NCBI GenBank assembly: GCA_963969495.1
Contig: OZ018329.1
Coordinates: forward strand, 67,971,660-68,035,659
Source of the DNA: Ceratothoa steindachneri
Taxonomy: Eukaryota; Arthropoda; Malacostraca; Isopoda; Cymothoidae
Reading direction: 5' to 3'
Length of the DNA: 64,000 nucleotides
A program made the translations under genes and the position numbers. The notes beneath the pieces are model-generated. The model did not search any database and was not told the origin of the DNA. It saw nothing but the letters and a program-made list of their open reading frames with translations. Of this stretch, positions 24,976 to 34,608 are shown in pieces (within the stretch, counting starts at the first letter, position 1; the number at the start of each line of letters is the position of its first letter).

Positions 24976-26195
24976 GACATAACATAACGTAACATAATTT
25001 CACGGATGACAAAAGCCACAAGGGCCTATCAAAGGTCATCCGCCTCCGTCAAAACCCACCCACAAAAAGTACCATCACCAGGGGAAGACAAAATCAAAGT
25101 CCCCCACAATATAATATAACAGATGACAAAAGCCACAAGGGCTCATCATAGGTCATCCGAGTCAAACAGCCTCTTTTTTAAGGCACCCAAACTCCCAGGA
25201 AAACTACATCCAGAGGATTGCGTCCAGAAACAAGGGTATCACCAATCAAGGCTTGTCAAAAACTAAATCATGCAGCTATAGATATATACAAAACTTAGGA
25301 ACCATCACAACCTTCCCTCCCCATAAACTCATCCAACCTACTCTTAAATACATTTAAATTTGGACTACCTACTACCCTCCGCGGCAATTTGTTCCAGAAG
25401 TCTACCACTCTATTGGTGAAAAAATATTTTCTTAAATCCAACCTACACCCTTGCTTTTTAATTTTCAAGTGGTGACCTCTAGTCCGATTTCCATCATCTA
25501 ACTCAAAAAACTTGCTAACATCCAATTTATCTATCCCGGAAATTTTTTTAAACAACTCAATCATATCCCCTCTCACACACCTCCTTTCGAACGAGAACAT
25601 ATTTAATACCCTCAGTCTATCTATATATTCAAGGTGCCTCAGGGAAGGAATAATCTTTGTTGCACTGACTCGAGAAGGTCAATATCGTGTCTAAAATGTG
25701 GGGACCATGCCTGTATACAGTACTCTAGATGTGGCCTAACATAAGAGTTATAGAGTTTAAAAATAACCTCCTTACTTTTGTAACTGACATTTCTCTTAAT
25801 GAAACCCAGCACTCTATTTGCCCTATTTCTTGCTTCAATACACTGCTTAGAAAACCTTAATGACTTATCTATTACTACTCCTAGATCTTTCTCATCCTCT
25901 ACTGAGCTCAGCCAATGCCCATCCATTTCATAGTTAAATTCTCTATTATCTTTTCCCATGTTAATAACTTTGCACTTATCAAGGTTGAAAGTCATTTGCC
26001 ACTTATGTGCCCAGGATAACAATTTATTTAAATCCCCCTGCACTTTAAAATTATCATCAATATCTTTAACTACAGCTGCTAATTTGGTATCATCCGCAAA
26101 AATTGACACTTTATTATTAACTGCCTCCCCAAGATCGTTTATATAGATGACAAATAATAATGGACCGAGAACTGATACCTGAGGAACCTGACTGA
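24976..26195 (-). pseudogene. CR1 copy 2, 3' half: RT end and 3' UTR
   Basis: On the minus strand: VLGPLLFVIYINDLG, FADDTKLAAVVKD, WQMTFNLDKCKV, EKDLGVVIDKSLRFSKQC, SYVRPHLEYCIQAWSPHFRHD, RRCVRGDMIELFKK and FTNRVVDFWNKLPRR, the CR1 RT C-terminus, then a 3' UTR and the (TTATG)n tail at 24976. One frameshift near 25650. RT starts abruptly at 26195, where the plus-strand copy 3 begins; the missing upstream part resumes at 28552. Confidence 0.92.
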
Positions 26196-26422
26196 CCTTT
26201 GAACAGGTAGCACGTGTTTCGTAGTGCTCTCAGAATATTTTGATTATTTGATATACTTTGGTGTGTGACATAAAGATAAATATTGAGTTATTAGATCATA
26301 TATTTGGTTAATATAACAAAGTTAAATTGTTGTTATTTTTTTATAAATTGTGGTTATTTTGTTTTGGTGAGAAAGTGACTTTTGTTTACTTTGGTGGCCA
26401 TCTTGATTAGCAGGTTTTAAAC

Positions 26423-27292
26423 TTGTGTGCACAAATTCGGGTCAAATTCTTGTTGTTTGTAAGTTTTTGTTTCTATTATTGTTCTTGTTTAAGTATGGCT
26501 GACTGTTTGGATGTAGAGAGTATGCCGTTTGAAAGTAGTGTGTATGTAGTGTGTGATGTCTGTGGTGTAGAGAGGAGAGTGAATGTGTCTGAGTGCCATG
26601 TATGTGCTTTGACTGAGGAGGTTAGTTGATTACGTGTGGAATGCTTGAGACTGAACGATTTAGTGTCTGAAGTGAGAAGAGATGCAAGTGTACATTTGAA
26701 GAGTCAGATTGGGACCAGGAGGGAGGAAGTTAGGCCTAGAACAGGGACTGGAGAGAAAGCAGTAAGTGAAGTAAGTGATGATGAGTGGTGGGTGAAAGTG
26801 AACAGAATAGATAAGTTAGGACAGGTTAGGTGTGTGAATGAGAGGGACATGGAACCTGTTAGGCTAACTAACAGATTTGATGCCCTGAGAGAGGAAGAAT
26901 TTGAAAGAGATTTGTCTGGTGTGGCTGTGCCTGAAAGTAGAATAGAAAGTCGAGTGAGTGAGAGCAGGAGGGAGGGTAATACTAGGCCTAGAGAGAATAG
27001 GAGAATGACTGAGGTGATTGTGATGGGTGACTCTCAGATTAGGTATTTAGATAGGAAGTTGAGTGAAAGTAAATGGAAGGGTGTGAGAGTTTGTCTGTCG
27101 GGTGCTGGTGTAAATGATGTGTGTGAGAGGGAAGCAGTTGTGATTTTACATGTCGGAGTAAACAATGTAAAGAAGGTGGGTACTTGTGAGTTACGACAGC
27201 AGTATAAAAGTCTGATTGAAAGGATGTGTGAAAGTAGAGTAAAAGGTGTTGTTTCAGGTGTGCTTCCCAGAATGGATGTGGGGATGGAGTGA
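26423..27292 (+). pseudogene. CR1 copy 3 ORF1: Cys-rich finger and SGNH esterase
   Basis: N-terminal CDVCGVERRVNVSECHVC is a treble-clef/PHD-like Cys pattern. After a Glu/Arg-rich linker, VMGDSQIRYLD gives the nucleophile Ser block and HVGVNNVKKVG the Asn block (Asn in place of the usual VND Asp neighbour), then VVSGVLPRMDVG. An in-frame stop (TGA at 26628) separates finger from esterase and about 40 residues of the domain are missing after the Cys-rich loop relative to 28816-29319. The DxxH end is lost by the deletion into RT. Confidence 0.85.
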
Positions 27293-27294
27293 CT

Positions 27295-28240
27295 GAAAAA
27301 TAGGAAACAGAGAGTTGTACTGAATGGAGTGAGGTCAGAGTGGAGGAATGTTATTAGTGGCGTACCTCAGGGATAAATTTTAGGACCTTTATTATTTATA
27401 ATCTATGTAAATGATCTTGGGCAAGGTGTGAATAGCAAAGTATCAATTTTTGCTGATGACACTAAATTGGCAGCTGTAGTCAAAGAGGTTGAGGGTAGCT
27501 TTAAAGTGCAGGGTGACTTAAATAAGTTGTTAGCTTGGGCTCAGAAGTGGCAGATGACTTTTAACCTTAATAAATGCAAAGTTATTAACATGGGGAGAGA
27601 TAATAGGGAATTTAGCTATGAGATGGATGGGTATTGGTTTAATTCAGTTGAAGATGAGAAGGACTTAGGAGTAGTAGTAGATAGATGACTGAAATTTTCA
27701 AAGCAGTGTATTGAGGCAAAAAATAGAGCAAATAGGGTGCTAGGTTACATTAAGAGAAATGTTAGCTACAAGAGTAAGGAGGTTATCCTTAAACTATACA
27801 ACTCTTATGTCAGGCCACATTTAGAGTACTGGATACAGGAATGGTCACCACATTTTAGACATGATATAAACTTATTAGAGTCAGTACAAAGGAGGGCAAC
27901 AAAAATAATACCATCCCTGAAGCACCTTGAATATGAAGATAGACTGAGGGTATTAAATATGTTTTCATTTGAAAGAAGGTGTGTGAGGGGAGATATGATT
28001 GAGCTTTTTAAAATCTTTTCTGGGGTGGATAAATTGGATTTCAGCAAGTTATTTGAGTTAGAAGGTAGTAATAGAACTAGAGGCCACCACGTAAAGATTA
28101 AATATCAGAGGTGCAGACTGGATGTTAGAAAATATTTTTTGACTAACAGAGTGGTGGATTATTGAAATAGTTTGCCACCTGAGACTGTAGACAGCCCAGA
28201 CTTGAATGTTTTCAAGCACAGATTGGATGATTATATGGGG
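27295..28240 (+). pseudogene. CR1 copy 3 RT, C-terminal half
   Basis: RKQRVVLNGVRSEWRNVISGVPQG, then a stop, then ILGPLLFIIYVNDLG, FADDTKLAAVV (catalytic Asp pair intact), NLNKCKVINMG, KDLGVVVDR, stop, RNVSYKSKEVILKLYNSYVRPHLEYW and RRCVRGDMIELFK. The final block NRVVDY* has lost the following Trp. Three stops; otherwise only lightly decayed, suggesting a fairly recent insertion. Confidence 0.9.
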
Positions 28241-28815
28241 ATGGAGGGTTAATTTCTTACTTTCGGTATGTGGATATGTTTCTTGACTCATTCCTGTGAA
28301 TGCAGTTTCTTTTTATTGTATATTTTGGGGGACTTTGATTTTGTTTTTGACAGACTCCTATGGAGGCTTTAAATTATATATTGTAGATGCATGGTTGGAC
28401 ATTCCTATGGATTGTTAAATTGTATATTGTAGATGCATGATCTGACAAAATCCTATGGATGCTTTATGTGGGTGGATTTGATGGATACGGATGACCTTTG
28501 ATAGGCCCTTGTGGCTTTTGTCATCCGTGAAATTATGTTATGTTATGTTATCCTTCCACTCTGACTTTACACCATTTAGCACTACCCTTTGCTTCCTGTC
28601 TTTCAGCCACTCAGCTATCTAATTTGAAAGTCCTTCTTGTTTCTAAGATTACGAGCATTTGTATAGAAACAATTTAACCCTCCTATCCCTGAATCACCTC
28701 TTCCAACCTGAATGACCTCACCTCTATCCCCTTGGAACCTATTTGTTATCTGCCAAGTCCATTCTACTTTCAGTACTATAATGTCCTCTCATAATTCCCT
28801 GACCACTATTAGTAT

Positions 28816-29319
28816 CTAGTTTCCCGCCCGCAAAGACCTAATAACACGATCATACTCCTTCCACAACACATCTACCCCTCTCCTACTCAAATGCAGTCCA
28901 TCCATCACATACATTTCTTTCATTCCAACAAACCTATCCCACACATCCACAAACATGACACCTTCCATCTCACACATCCTCCTCACATAATCATTCAACC
29001 CAATCGCACAAGACATCCATTCTACCCCAACATCCATTCTTGGAAGCACACCTGTCACAACACCTTTCATTCTACTTTCTTTCACCTTTTCAATCAACCT
29101 CTTGTACCTCTCACGTAACTCACATGCACCCACTTTCTTCACATCATTCACTCCTACATGTGTAATCACAACCGCATCCCTTGCACAGCCAGACACCAGC
29201 TCCTCATACCTATCAGACAGATCTCTCACTCCAGCACCCGGCAAACACATCCTCAAACCATTCACTCTACTTGCATTCAACTTCTTATCTAAATATCTAA
29301 CTTGGGAATCACCCATCAT
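28816..29319 (-). CDS. SGNH/GDSL esterase domain of CR1 copy 2 ORF1
   Basis: 167 codons covering a whole SGNH hydrolase: MMGDSQVRY (nucleophile Ser), LPGAGV (Gly block), HVGVNDVKK (Asn block), and MDGLHLSRRG near the end (Asp and His of the triad). All catalytic residues are present, unlike copies 1, 3 and 5. Separated from the finger part by a frameshift at about 29315. The esterase in CR1-like ORF1 is thought to act on lipid or acyl groups; its part in retrotransposition is not settled. Confidence 0.9.
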   Translation of the reverse strand: MMGDSQVRYLDKKLNASRVNGLRMCLPGAGVRDLSDRYEELVSGCARDAVVITHVGVNDVKKVGACELRERYKRLIEKVKESRMKGVVTGVLPRMDVGVEWMSCAIGLNDYVRRMCEMEGVMFVDVWDRFVGMKEMYVMDGLHLSRRGVDVLWKEYDRVIRSLRAGN

Positions 29320-29974
29320 TCACTTCAGTCAGACTCCTATTCCTAACCCCCACAGACCTAACTCCATCCCCACTCCTATTCTCATTCAAACTACCAGTCA
29401 CTCTACCTCCACCCCCACCCCCATCAGTCATATCACTTCCAGTTACTTCCTCTCTTAAGGCACTGAATCTATTAGTCAAACTAATAGGTTCTGTGTCCCT
29501 CTGACTCACACATCTATTCACCCCCTGGCTAACCACCTCAACAGAGGCAACCCTATTCTCACAAAGAACAGGAGAAGCCTCCCTAGCTACATGTTTCCTA
29601 ACCACTCTCCACTGTCCCCGATCCTCACTAGGCGTATTTCTAACTAATCTAAGGGGGCTAACTTCACTATCCCTAGAACTATCATATCCTACCTCCTCCA
29701 CCGGCCCTCTACCTTCACCTGAAACATCTAACTGGCCTACTTCACCACCTAACCTATTCCTAGCCCTAGTCCTAACACTAAGTTCCCTCCTGAGCTCAGC
29801 AACTAACCCCTCCAGCCTACATATCCTGTCTAAATCCTGCATTCTCATCCCCTCTAAATCTACAATGCATTCATGCTGCCCACATACAACACATGTATAC
29901 CCCTCACCAACTACACCACAATCAATGCATACATTCTGACACTCATGCTCACTTTCATCCCTGAACTCCATCAC
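29309..29974 (-). pseudogene. CR1 copy 2 ORF1, N-terminal finger part
   Basis: 221 codons. CIDCGVVGEGYTCVVCGQHECIVD (residues about 17-40) is a PHD-like Cys/His finger; RISRLEGLVAELRREL-type heptads follow, then a long Arg/Glu/Gly-rich linker. CR1-like ORF1 proteins with PHD plus esterase are known, and the likely role is RNA or chromatin binding. It ends TEVNDG at a frameshift just before the esterase ORF; in copy 3 the two parts are in one frame (TEVIVMGDSQ). Confidence 0.88.
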
Positions 29975-30164
29975 TTATTCAAACAAAGAAAGAACTTGTA
30001 GTAATAGGAAAAAAAAAAAGCAACTTAGATTTTGCTGATTCTGTGGTGAACAAGACTGTAGAAAAATCAACAGACCGAAACAAGATTTAAGGCACAACAC
30101 AGACCAAATCAGTCGCTAATTAAACCGTCAACCTAGAAACGAGGTTTCAAGAGAAAATAGGCTA

Positions 30165-30840
30165 GCTTTAAAAATATTAATGTATACTAAATATTCAACA
30201 ATAATGAAAATGAATCACTTAGTAATATATTTTATGAATTATTCAATAACAAAAATACTAAATAGATAAAATGTCTTCAATCATATATGTGTATATTTAA
30301 TTTAACACTAGACAACATTAAATGTAAAAGTAGAACTAAACTAAAAAAAAAATAAATACTTTTGATAATGACAAATGGATGATGGAATTACTAGAAAAGA
30401 GTAGTCTAACAATATATACAAAATAAAAATCAAAGATGATGAGATCTACTACAATGACCAGCGTTCAAGGATTTTTGTTTCTGGCACCAACCAATACTCT
30501 CAAATTGAATTGGAGAAATTTACAAATAGATGAAAATCAAACTGAAATGTGTATCATATGTAATATGAGAGAAATAGAAAGTATTGAACATTTTTTATAT
30601 TACTGTCCTAGATTATATGACATTAGACTAGAAAGTCAATACTATACTAAGGAAAAACATTTCTGAATGCAATTTTATTGTTTGACAGAACTATGAGCAA
30701 GAAAAATCAAGAAAAACATAAAATCCTACTCTTCCAAATGTGAAAAATGAGAGAAAAAATAATAAATAATGTAATCTGAAAATGATCTGAGCACTGATAC
30801 TGCATATAATTCAATGATAAATATTAAATGAAAATGAACT
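30165..30840 (+). pseudogene. C-terminal end of the unassigned LINE, zinc-binding motif
   Basis: An open frame at 30436-30666 reads APTNTLKLNWRN then CIICNMREIESIEHFLYYCPRLYDIR, a C-x2-C...H-x4-C zinc motif typical of the end of several LINE ORF2 proteins. Upstream ELLEKSSLTIY fits the preceding part. It follows on from the RT at 22946-24970, so one LINE seems to be split by 5.2 kb of nested CR1. Confidence 0.75.
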
Positions 30841-31119
30841 TAATTGATATTAATGTAATATTTAATTTAACACTGTATATAGTGTACATAAAAAAAAGAA
30901 AAGAAAAAAGACAAGATGACAAAGTTGGAATAGTAATCTGCTCAATATATCTTAGACAAGGATAAGAATCCGCACATCATATTTTAAATTTGTAAATTAA
31001 AATAACTTCTATATAAGGTGCTGACATAAAGGCACCTGATCTGATCCATTTTGGGTCCGGGGAAAAAAAACAACAAAAATCGCTCAGAGCAACTCGTCTT
31101 CAACATTACCCAAAAAGCA
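30841..31119. other. No feature recognised
   Basis: AT-rich, A-tract-containing sequence between the LINE end and the CR1 copy 4 tail; probably LINE 3' UTR. Confidence 0.4.
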
Positions 31120-31758
31120 TCATAACATAACATAATTTCACGGATGACAAAAGCCACAAGGGCCTATCAAAGGACATATGTATCCATCAAATCCCACCTA
31201 CATAATGCATCCATAGGATTTTTTCAGATCATGCATCCACAATATACAATTTAAACCATCCATAGGATTATGTCAGACCTTGCATCTACAATATATAATT
31301 TAAAGCCTCCATAGGAGTCTGTCAAAAACAAAATCAAAGTCCCTCAAAATATACAATAAAAAGAAACCGCATCCACAGGAATGAGTCAAGAAACATACCC
31401 CCATACCAAAAAGTAAGAAGTTAACCCTCCATCCCCATATAATCATCCAATCTGCACCTAAAAACATTCAAGTTTGGGCTGTCTACAGTCTCAGGTGGCA
31501 AACTATTCCAATAATCCACCACTCTGTTAGTCAAAAAATATTTTCTAACATCCAGTCTGCACCTCTGTTTTTTAATGTTTAAGTGGTCACCACTAGTCCT
31601 ATTATTTCCCTATAACTCAAATAACTTGCTTAAATCTAATTTATCCATCCCAGAAAAGATTATAAAATGCTCAATCATATCTCCCTTCACACAGCTTCTT
31701 TCAAATGAGAACATATTTAATACACTCAGTCTATCTTCATATTCAAGTTGCTTCAGGG
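31120..31758 (-). pseudogene. CR1 copy 4, 3' part (RT C-terminus and 3' UTR)
   Basis: The (TTATG)n tail at 31120 is followed on the minus strand by 3' UTR and RT codons such as NRVVDYWNSLPPETV and the RRxCVKGDMIEH block. It stops at 31758 where the Ty3/gypsy element begins and resumes at 40604 with the same codon series, so both belong to one CR1 copy. Confidence 0.9.
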
Positions 31759-31762
31759 ATGC
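31759..31762. repeat. 4-bp target site duplication ATGC (left)
   Basis: ATGC directly precedes the LTR (TGTAGCGGGCC). The matching ATGC is at 40600-40603, after CCACCACA. Four to six bp is the normal range for Ty3/gypsy insertions. Confidence 0.85.
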
Positions 31763-32552
31763 TGTAGCGGGCCGAAAAAATTTAGACTAACCCCAATCGA
31801 TCCAACCCGCTCCCTACACTAATCTGGACATGAGAAATCAAAGGAGAATGAAACGGATTGTATGTACAGTCCTTTACTAACAAAAAAATACAATATTTAC
31901 CAAAAACTATGGGTAAATATGTACAAAATATCTACAATAGAGAGGGGCGATTATATTGGAGATCTCCTTACTTTTCACCAAAAATTACAAAAAGAAAATC
32001 CTATATATATGAATACTATTTAATCTATCCTAATAAACATGAAAAATCAAACAACCAAAAAAAATCCTGACTACAACAGTCAATATATAAACAACAAACA
32101 AGGCCTCACTTTATTCAAAGAGGATGGGGAGATGTCCAGCCACCTGCCACTCGAGCGAGCAAAATGCCTAGGACTTACAACAAATGTGGCGCCTCTGCGC
32201 TTGATGGAAGATAATGACCTTAAAAAGCTTGCGTGGCTATTATAAGCCCTCCTTCATTAAGCTATACTATTGGCCTTTATTTATTAACAATAATAATATA
32301 TAGCTTTCCAGGATATAATGCTTTGTTTGTAATATAAGGATATACAAAACTAAGTCCTATCTTTTCAGAATATGGCGCCTGGAAAGAAAGAAAAAAAAAC
32401 ATGGTAATCATTTTTATACATAAAATAAACAAAAAACAACAAACCCATTCCCATTCAGACACACACACATTTTTACAGAGGAAGGGATAGGGTACTGAGA
32501 AAAGGGGTGGGAGAATGGCCCTTTTACACACACTCACATTCGCTCCACCACA
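31763..32552 (-). repeat. 3' LTR of the Ty3/gypsy element (790 bp)
   Basis: In element orientation it begins TGTGGTGGAGCG and ends GGCCCGCTACA. It is 46 bp longer than the 5' LTR because it keeps a block (about 31790-31838) missing from the other. A related solo LTR at 55150 also has extra sequence there, so the 5' LTR probably lost it. Confidence 0.93.
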
Positions 32553-32565
32553 CCCCTCCTTCCTT
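32553..32565 (-). promoter_or_regulatory. Polypurine tract
   Basis: AAGGAAGGAGGGG on the minus strand abuts the 3' LTR, the required position for plus-strand DNA priming. Confidence 0.9.
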
Positions 32566-32601
32566 AAGCCATTCGACCAGTCACTCACAAAACCCCTTCA
32601 A

Positions 32602-33396
32602 TCACTCTTCATGGTACCACTTGTGCTCAATCGCACCCTTCTGCACCCATTCACACTCTTCTACTGGTCCCTGGCTACGCGTAGCAATTAGTCGTGGTTG
32701 TTCGTCAGTCATCCTGTCAGTCTCATCGTCACTATTGATCATCTCATCAACCATACTCTTAGCCCTCATTACCAGTTCTCCCATCTCACGACAGAATTCT
32801 TTCATACTCTTCCGTTCAGAACCCTCACTCTTCATACCCCCATTCATCAGCTCCTCACTCACAGCTCTCATCCAACTCAAGGTACATTCTTGCGAAACAG
32901 ACAGTTCACTCACATCCCCTGTATTCTCAACAGGCATACCAGAAACCCCTTCGACTGGTTCCCACCAGAAACCTGAAAAATCAGCCACTTCATCATTCAC
33001 TACATCAAACTCACCCCTACTATTACCATTCATAAAACCCGAAAAATCAGCCACACTAGGTTCATTCTGCCCAAACACACTATCATTCATACTGTTCCCA
33101 AAACCAGAAAAATCAGGCACAGGCAGCTCACTCACTCGTCTACTTATACCAGCCAAATCACTCACCTGTTTACGCAAAAACTCAATCTCCCTTTCAAGAT
33201 CCCCCATACCAGAAACACTCTGCTCAGACTTACTTTCATTCGTACTTGCATTCTTCCTTTCACTCTTCTTTGTACGCTTTCTACTCCTCGAGACTAAGAC
33301 TAGCTCTTTCCCAGACAGATCCATACTATCACATTCAATCTCATCATCATGCACTTTACCTCTCTCTCTACACAGTCCATACACTGGATGGCTCAT
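32602..33396 (-). CDS. Accessory ORF3 downstream of integrase, function unknown
   Basis: 264 codons, same frame as integrase, starting five codons after its TAA stop. Basic stretch RSRKRTKKSERK (residues 38-48) is NLS-like; residues 65-92 (LEREIEFLRKQVSDL) look coiled-coil. DFSGF occurs three times at residues 95, 117 and 139, exactly 22 residues apart, in an acidic, Ser-rich middle. The C-terminal part is helical and acidic with Met and Glu. There is no signal peptide or transmembrane segment, so it is not an envelope. Product could be an accessory or gag-like protein; no family recognised. Confidence 0.75.
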   Translation of the reverse strand: MSHPVYGLCRERGKVHDDEIECDSMDLSGKELVLVSRSRKRTKKSERKNASTNESKSEQSVSGMGDLEREIEFLRKQVSDLAGISRRVSELPVPDFSGFGNSMNDSVFGQNEPSVADFSGFMNGNSRGEFDVVNDEVADFSGFWWEPVEGVSGMPVENTGDVSELSVSQECTLSWMRAVSEELMNGGMKSEGSERKSMKEFCREMGELVMRAKSMVDEMINSDDETDRMTDEQPRLIATRSQGPVEECEWVQKGAIEHKWYHEE

Positions 33397-33411
33397 CAGG
33401 TAGTCAGGAGG

Positions 33412-34608
33412 TTATCTCCATCTCCTTAACTGACTCTGATGAGCCCGCACTCTCTCAGTCATACCGTCATTCAAACTCTCCAAAACATACGTCACCCCAT
33501 TTTCCCAAACCCTCGCAACTCTATAAGGTCCATCAAACTTCTCACTCATCTTTGACACATTCAACCTACCCTTCACTTCTTTCACCTTCAATACTTTTGC
33601 ACCTAATTCAAATGAATGGAACCTTTCATGCGCCTCACGCCATACATTCTGCTCACTTTCACTCAAACGAAACCTATCTTTCACTCGCCTTTCAAAATTC
33701 ATCACAAACTGACATGGGGACATTCCAGTTGCACTATGCACAGTTGAATTATACGCCCACAACACTCTCCCCAGACACACATCCCAGTCATTCACTGTCG
33801 TACTCATCATTCTCAACATCTCACACAAGGTTCTTATAGTCCGTTCAGCCAATCCATTTGAAGACGGTACATACGGAGTTGTTCTCACATGCTCCACACC
33901 ATTCTCTCTCAACATTTGCTCAAACACTTCCCCTACAAATTCAGGCCCATTATCACTCAGACATCTTCTAGGCTTCCATACACACATAGGAAAAAACAAC
34001 TGCTCAACCACACGCGCAACAGTCACACTCCTTTTATCTCTCACAGGCGCTGCATACACAAACTTACTTTTATGATCAACTGTAACAACCATACCAACAT
34101 TCCCAGCACTTGTACGCGGCAAAGACACACAATCAATCACTACCAATTCAAACGGTTCTTTCGCATCAACTTTCAACATCGGTGGTTTCACTTGCACACC
34201 TTGCACCTTTCGCTTCTGACACCTTTCACACGTAGTTGCAACATCATTCACAACAGTTCTCAGAAATGGATGGAACACACGCTCCTTCATACACTCCCAC
34301 AGCTTAAACTTACCCATATGCCCATAATTATCATGCACAACCTTCACCAGACCAATCATACGAACTAAGGACATCACAGGTACATACATATCATCACCAC
34401 CCTTCACATGCCTCACAAAATATACAACATCCATACAAACAACAAAATCCTTAGCATACCTTTTAAAATCACTTAAACACTCTGGCCATTCATTCAAATC
34501 AACACACATCATTACACACCTCTTCAACTCACTAACAAAAGGACACATCTCTTGCATCTCTAGAATATCATCATCACTTAAAATCTCATTCTCATCATCC
34601 ATGACCAA
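33412..34608 (-). CDS. Ty3/gypsy integrase
   Basis: HHCC zinc domain: H92-x4-H97 and C127-x2-C130. DDE core: D159 (VVIDCV), D219 (CLSDNGPEF) and E255 (GLAERTIR), with 35 residues between the last two, all present. C-terminal GPY/F module near residue 350 (KFDGPYRVARVW). About 398 codons, normal length with an acidic N-terminal extension. Same frame as the upstream ORF but separated by a single TAG (34609-34611); the frame itself opens at TTG, the first ATG being two codons later. Joins element DNA to the host genome. Confidence 0.95.
   Translation of the reverse strand: MVMDDENEILSDDDILEMQEMCPFVSELKRCVMMCVDLNEWPECLSDFKRYAKDFVVCMDVVYFVRHVKGGDDMYVPVMSLVRMIGLVKVVHDNYGHMGKFKLWECMKERVFHPFLRTVVNDVATTCERCQKRKVQGVQVKPPMLKVDAKEPFELVVIDCVSLPRTSAGNVGMVVTVDHKSKFVYAAPVRDKRSVTVARVVEQLFFPMCVWKPRRCLSDNGPEFVGEVFEQMLRENGVEHVRTTPYVPSSNGLAERTIRTLCEMLRMMSTTVNDWDVCLGRVLWAYNSTVHSATGMSPCQFVMNFERRVKDRFRLSESEQNVWREAHERFHSFELGAKVLKVKEVKGRLNVSKMSEKFDGPYRVARVWENGVTYVLESLNDGMTERVRAHQSQLRRWR

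Larger units (their letters stand above)
26196..28551 (+). mobile_element. CR1 copy 3, internally deleted, inserted in copy 2
   Basis: 5' UTR start GAACAGGTAGCACGTGTTTCG is shared with 47040. ORF1 follows at 26423, then a jump straight into RT at about 27295, RT C-terminus to about 28240, 3' UTR and a (TTATG)n tail ending at 28551. The endonuclease and the N-terminal RT (roughly 1.5-2 kb) are missing. It lies in opposite orientation inside copy 2, whose two halves are collinear on either side (VVLNGVKSEWK at 28552 and the VLGPLLF block at 26190). Confidence 0.88.
28552..30160 (-). pseudogene. CR1 copy 2, 5' half: 5' UTR, ORF1 and stub of ORF2
   Basis: 5' UTR (30000-30160) matches the complement of 47300-47460. 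ORF1 spans 29974-28816 with a frameshift. ORF2 starts at about 28750 with GLNCFYTNARNLRNKKD, the first endonuclease block, and is then joined directly to the RT block WLKDRKQRVVLNG (28600-28552), so most endonuclease and N-terminal RT are deleted. RT continues at 26195 beyond the inserted copy 3. Confidence 0.88.

Noticed and set aside
29102..29458. Thr/Ser-rich ORFs opposite CR1 copy 2 ORF1
   Set aside because: Antisense shadows of the esterase and finger ORFs.
32602..33396. Envelope gene, which would make the element an errantivirus
   Set aside because: No signal peptide, fusion peptide, glycosylation-rich ectodomain or membrane anchor in the ORF.
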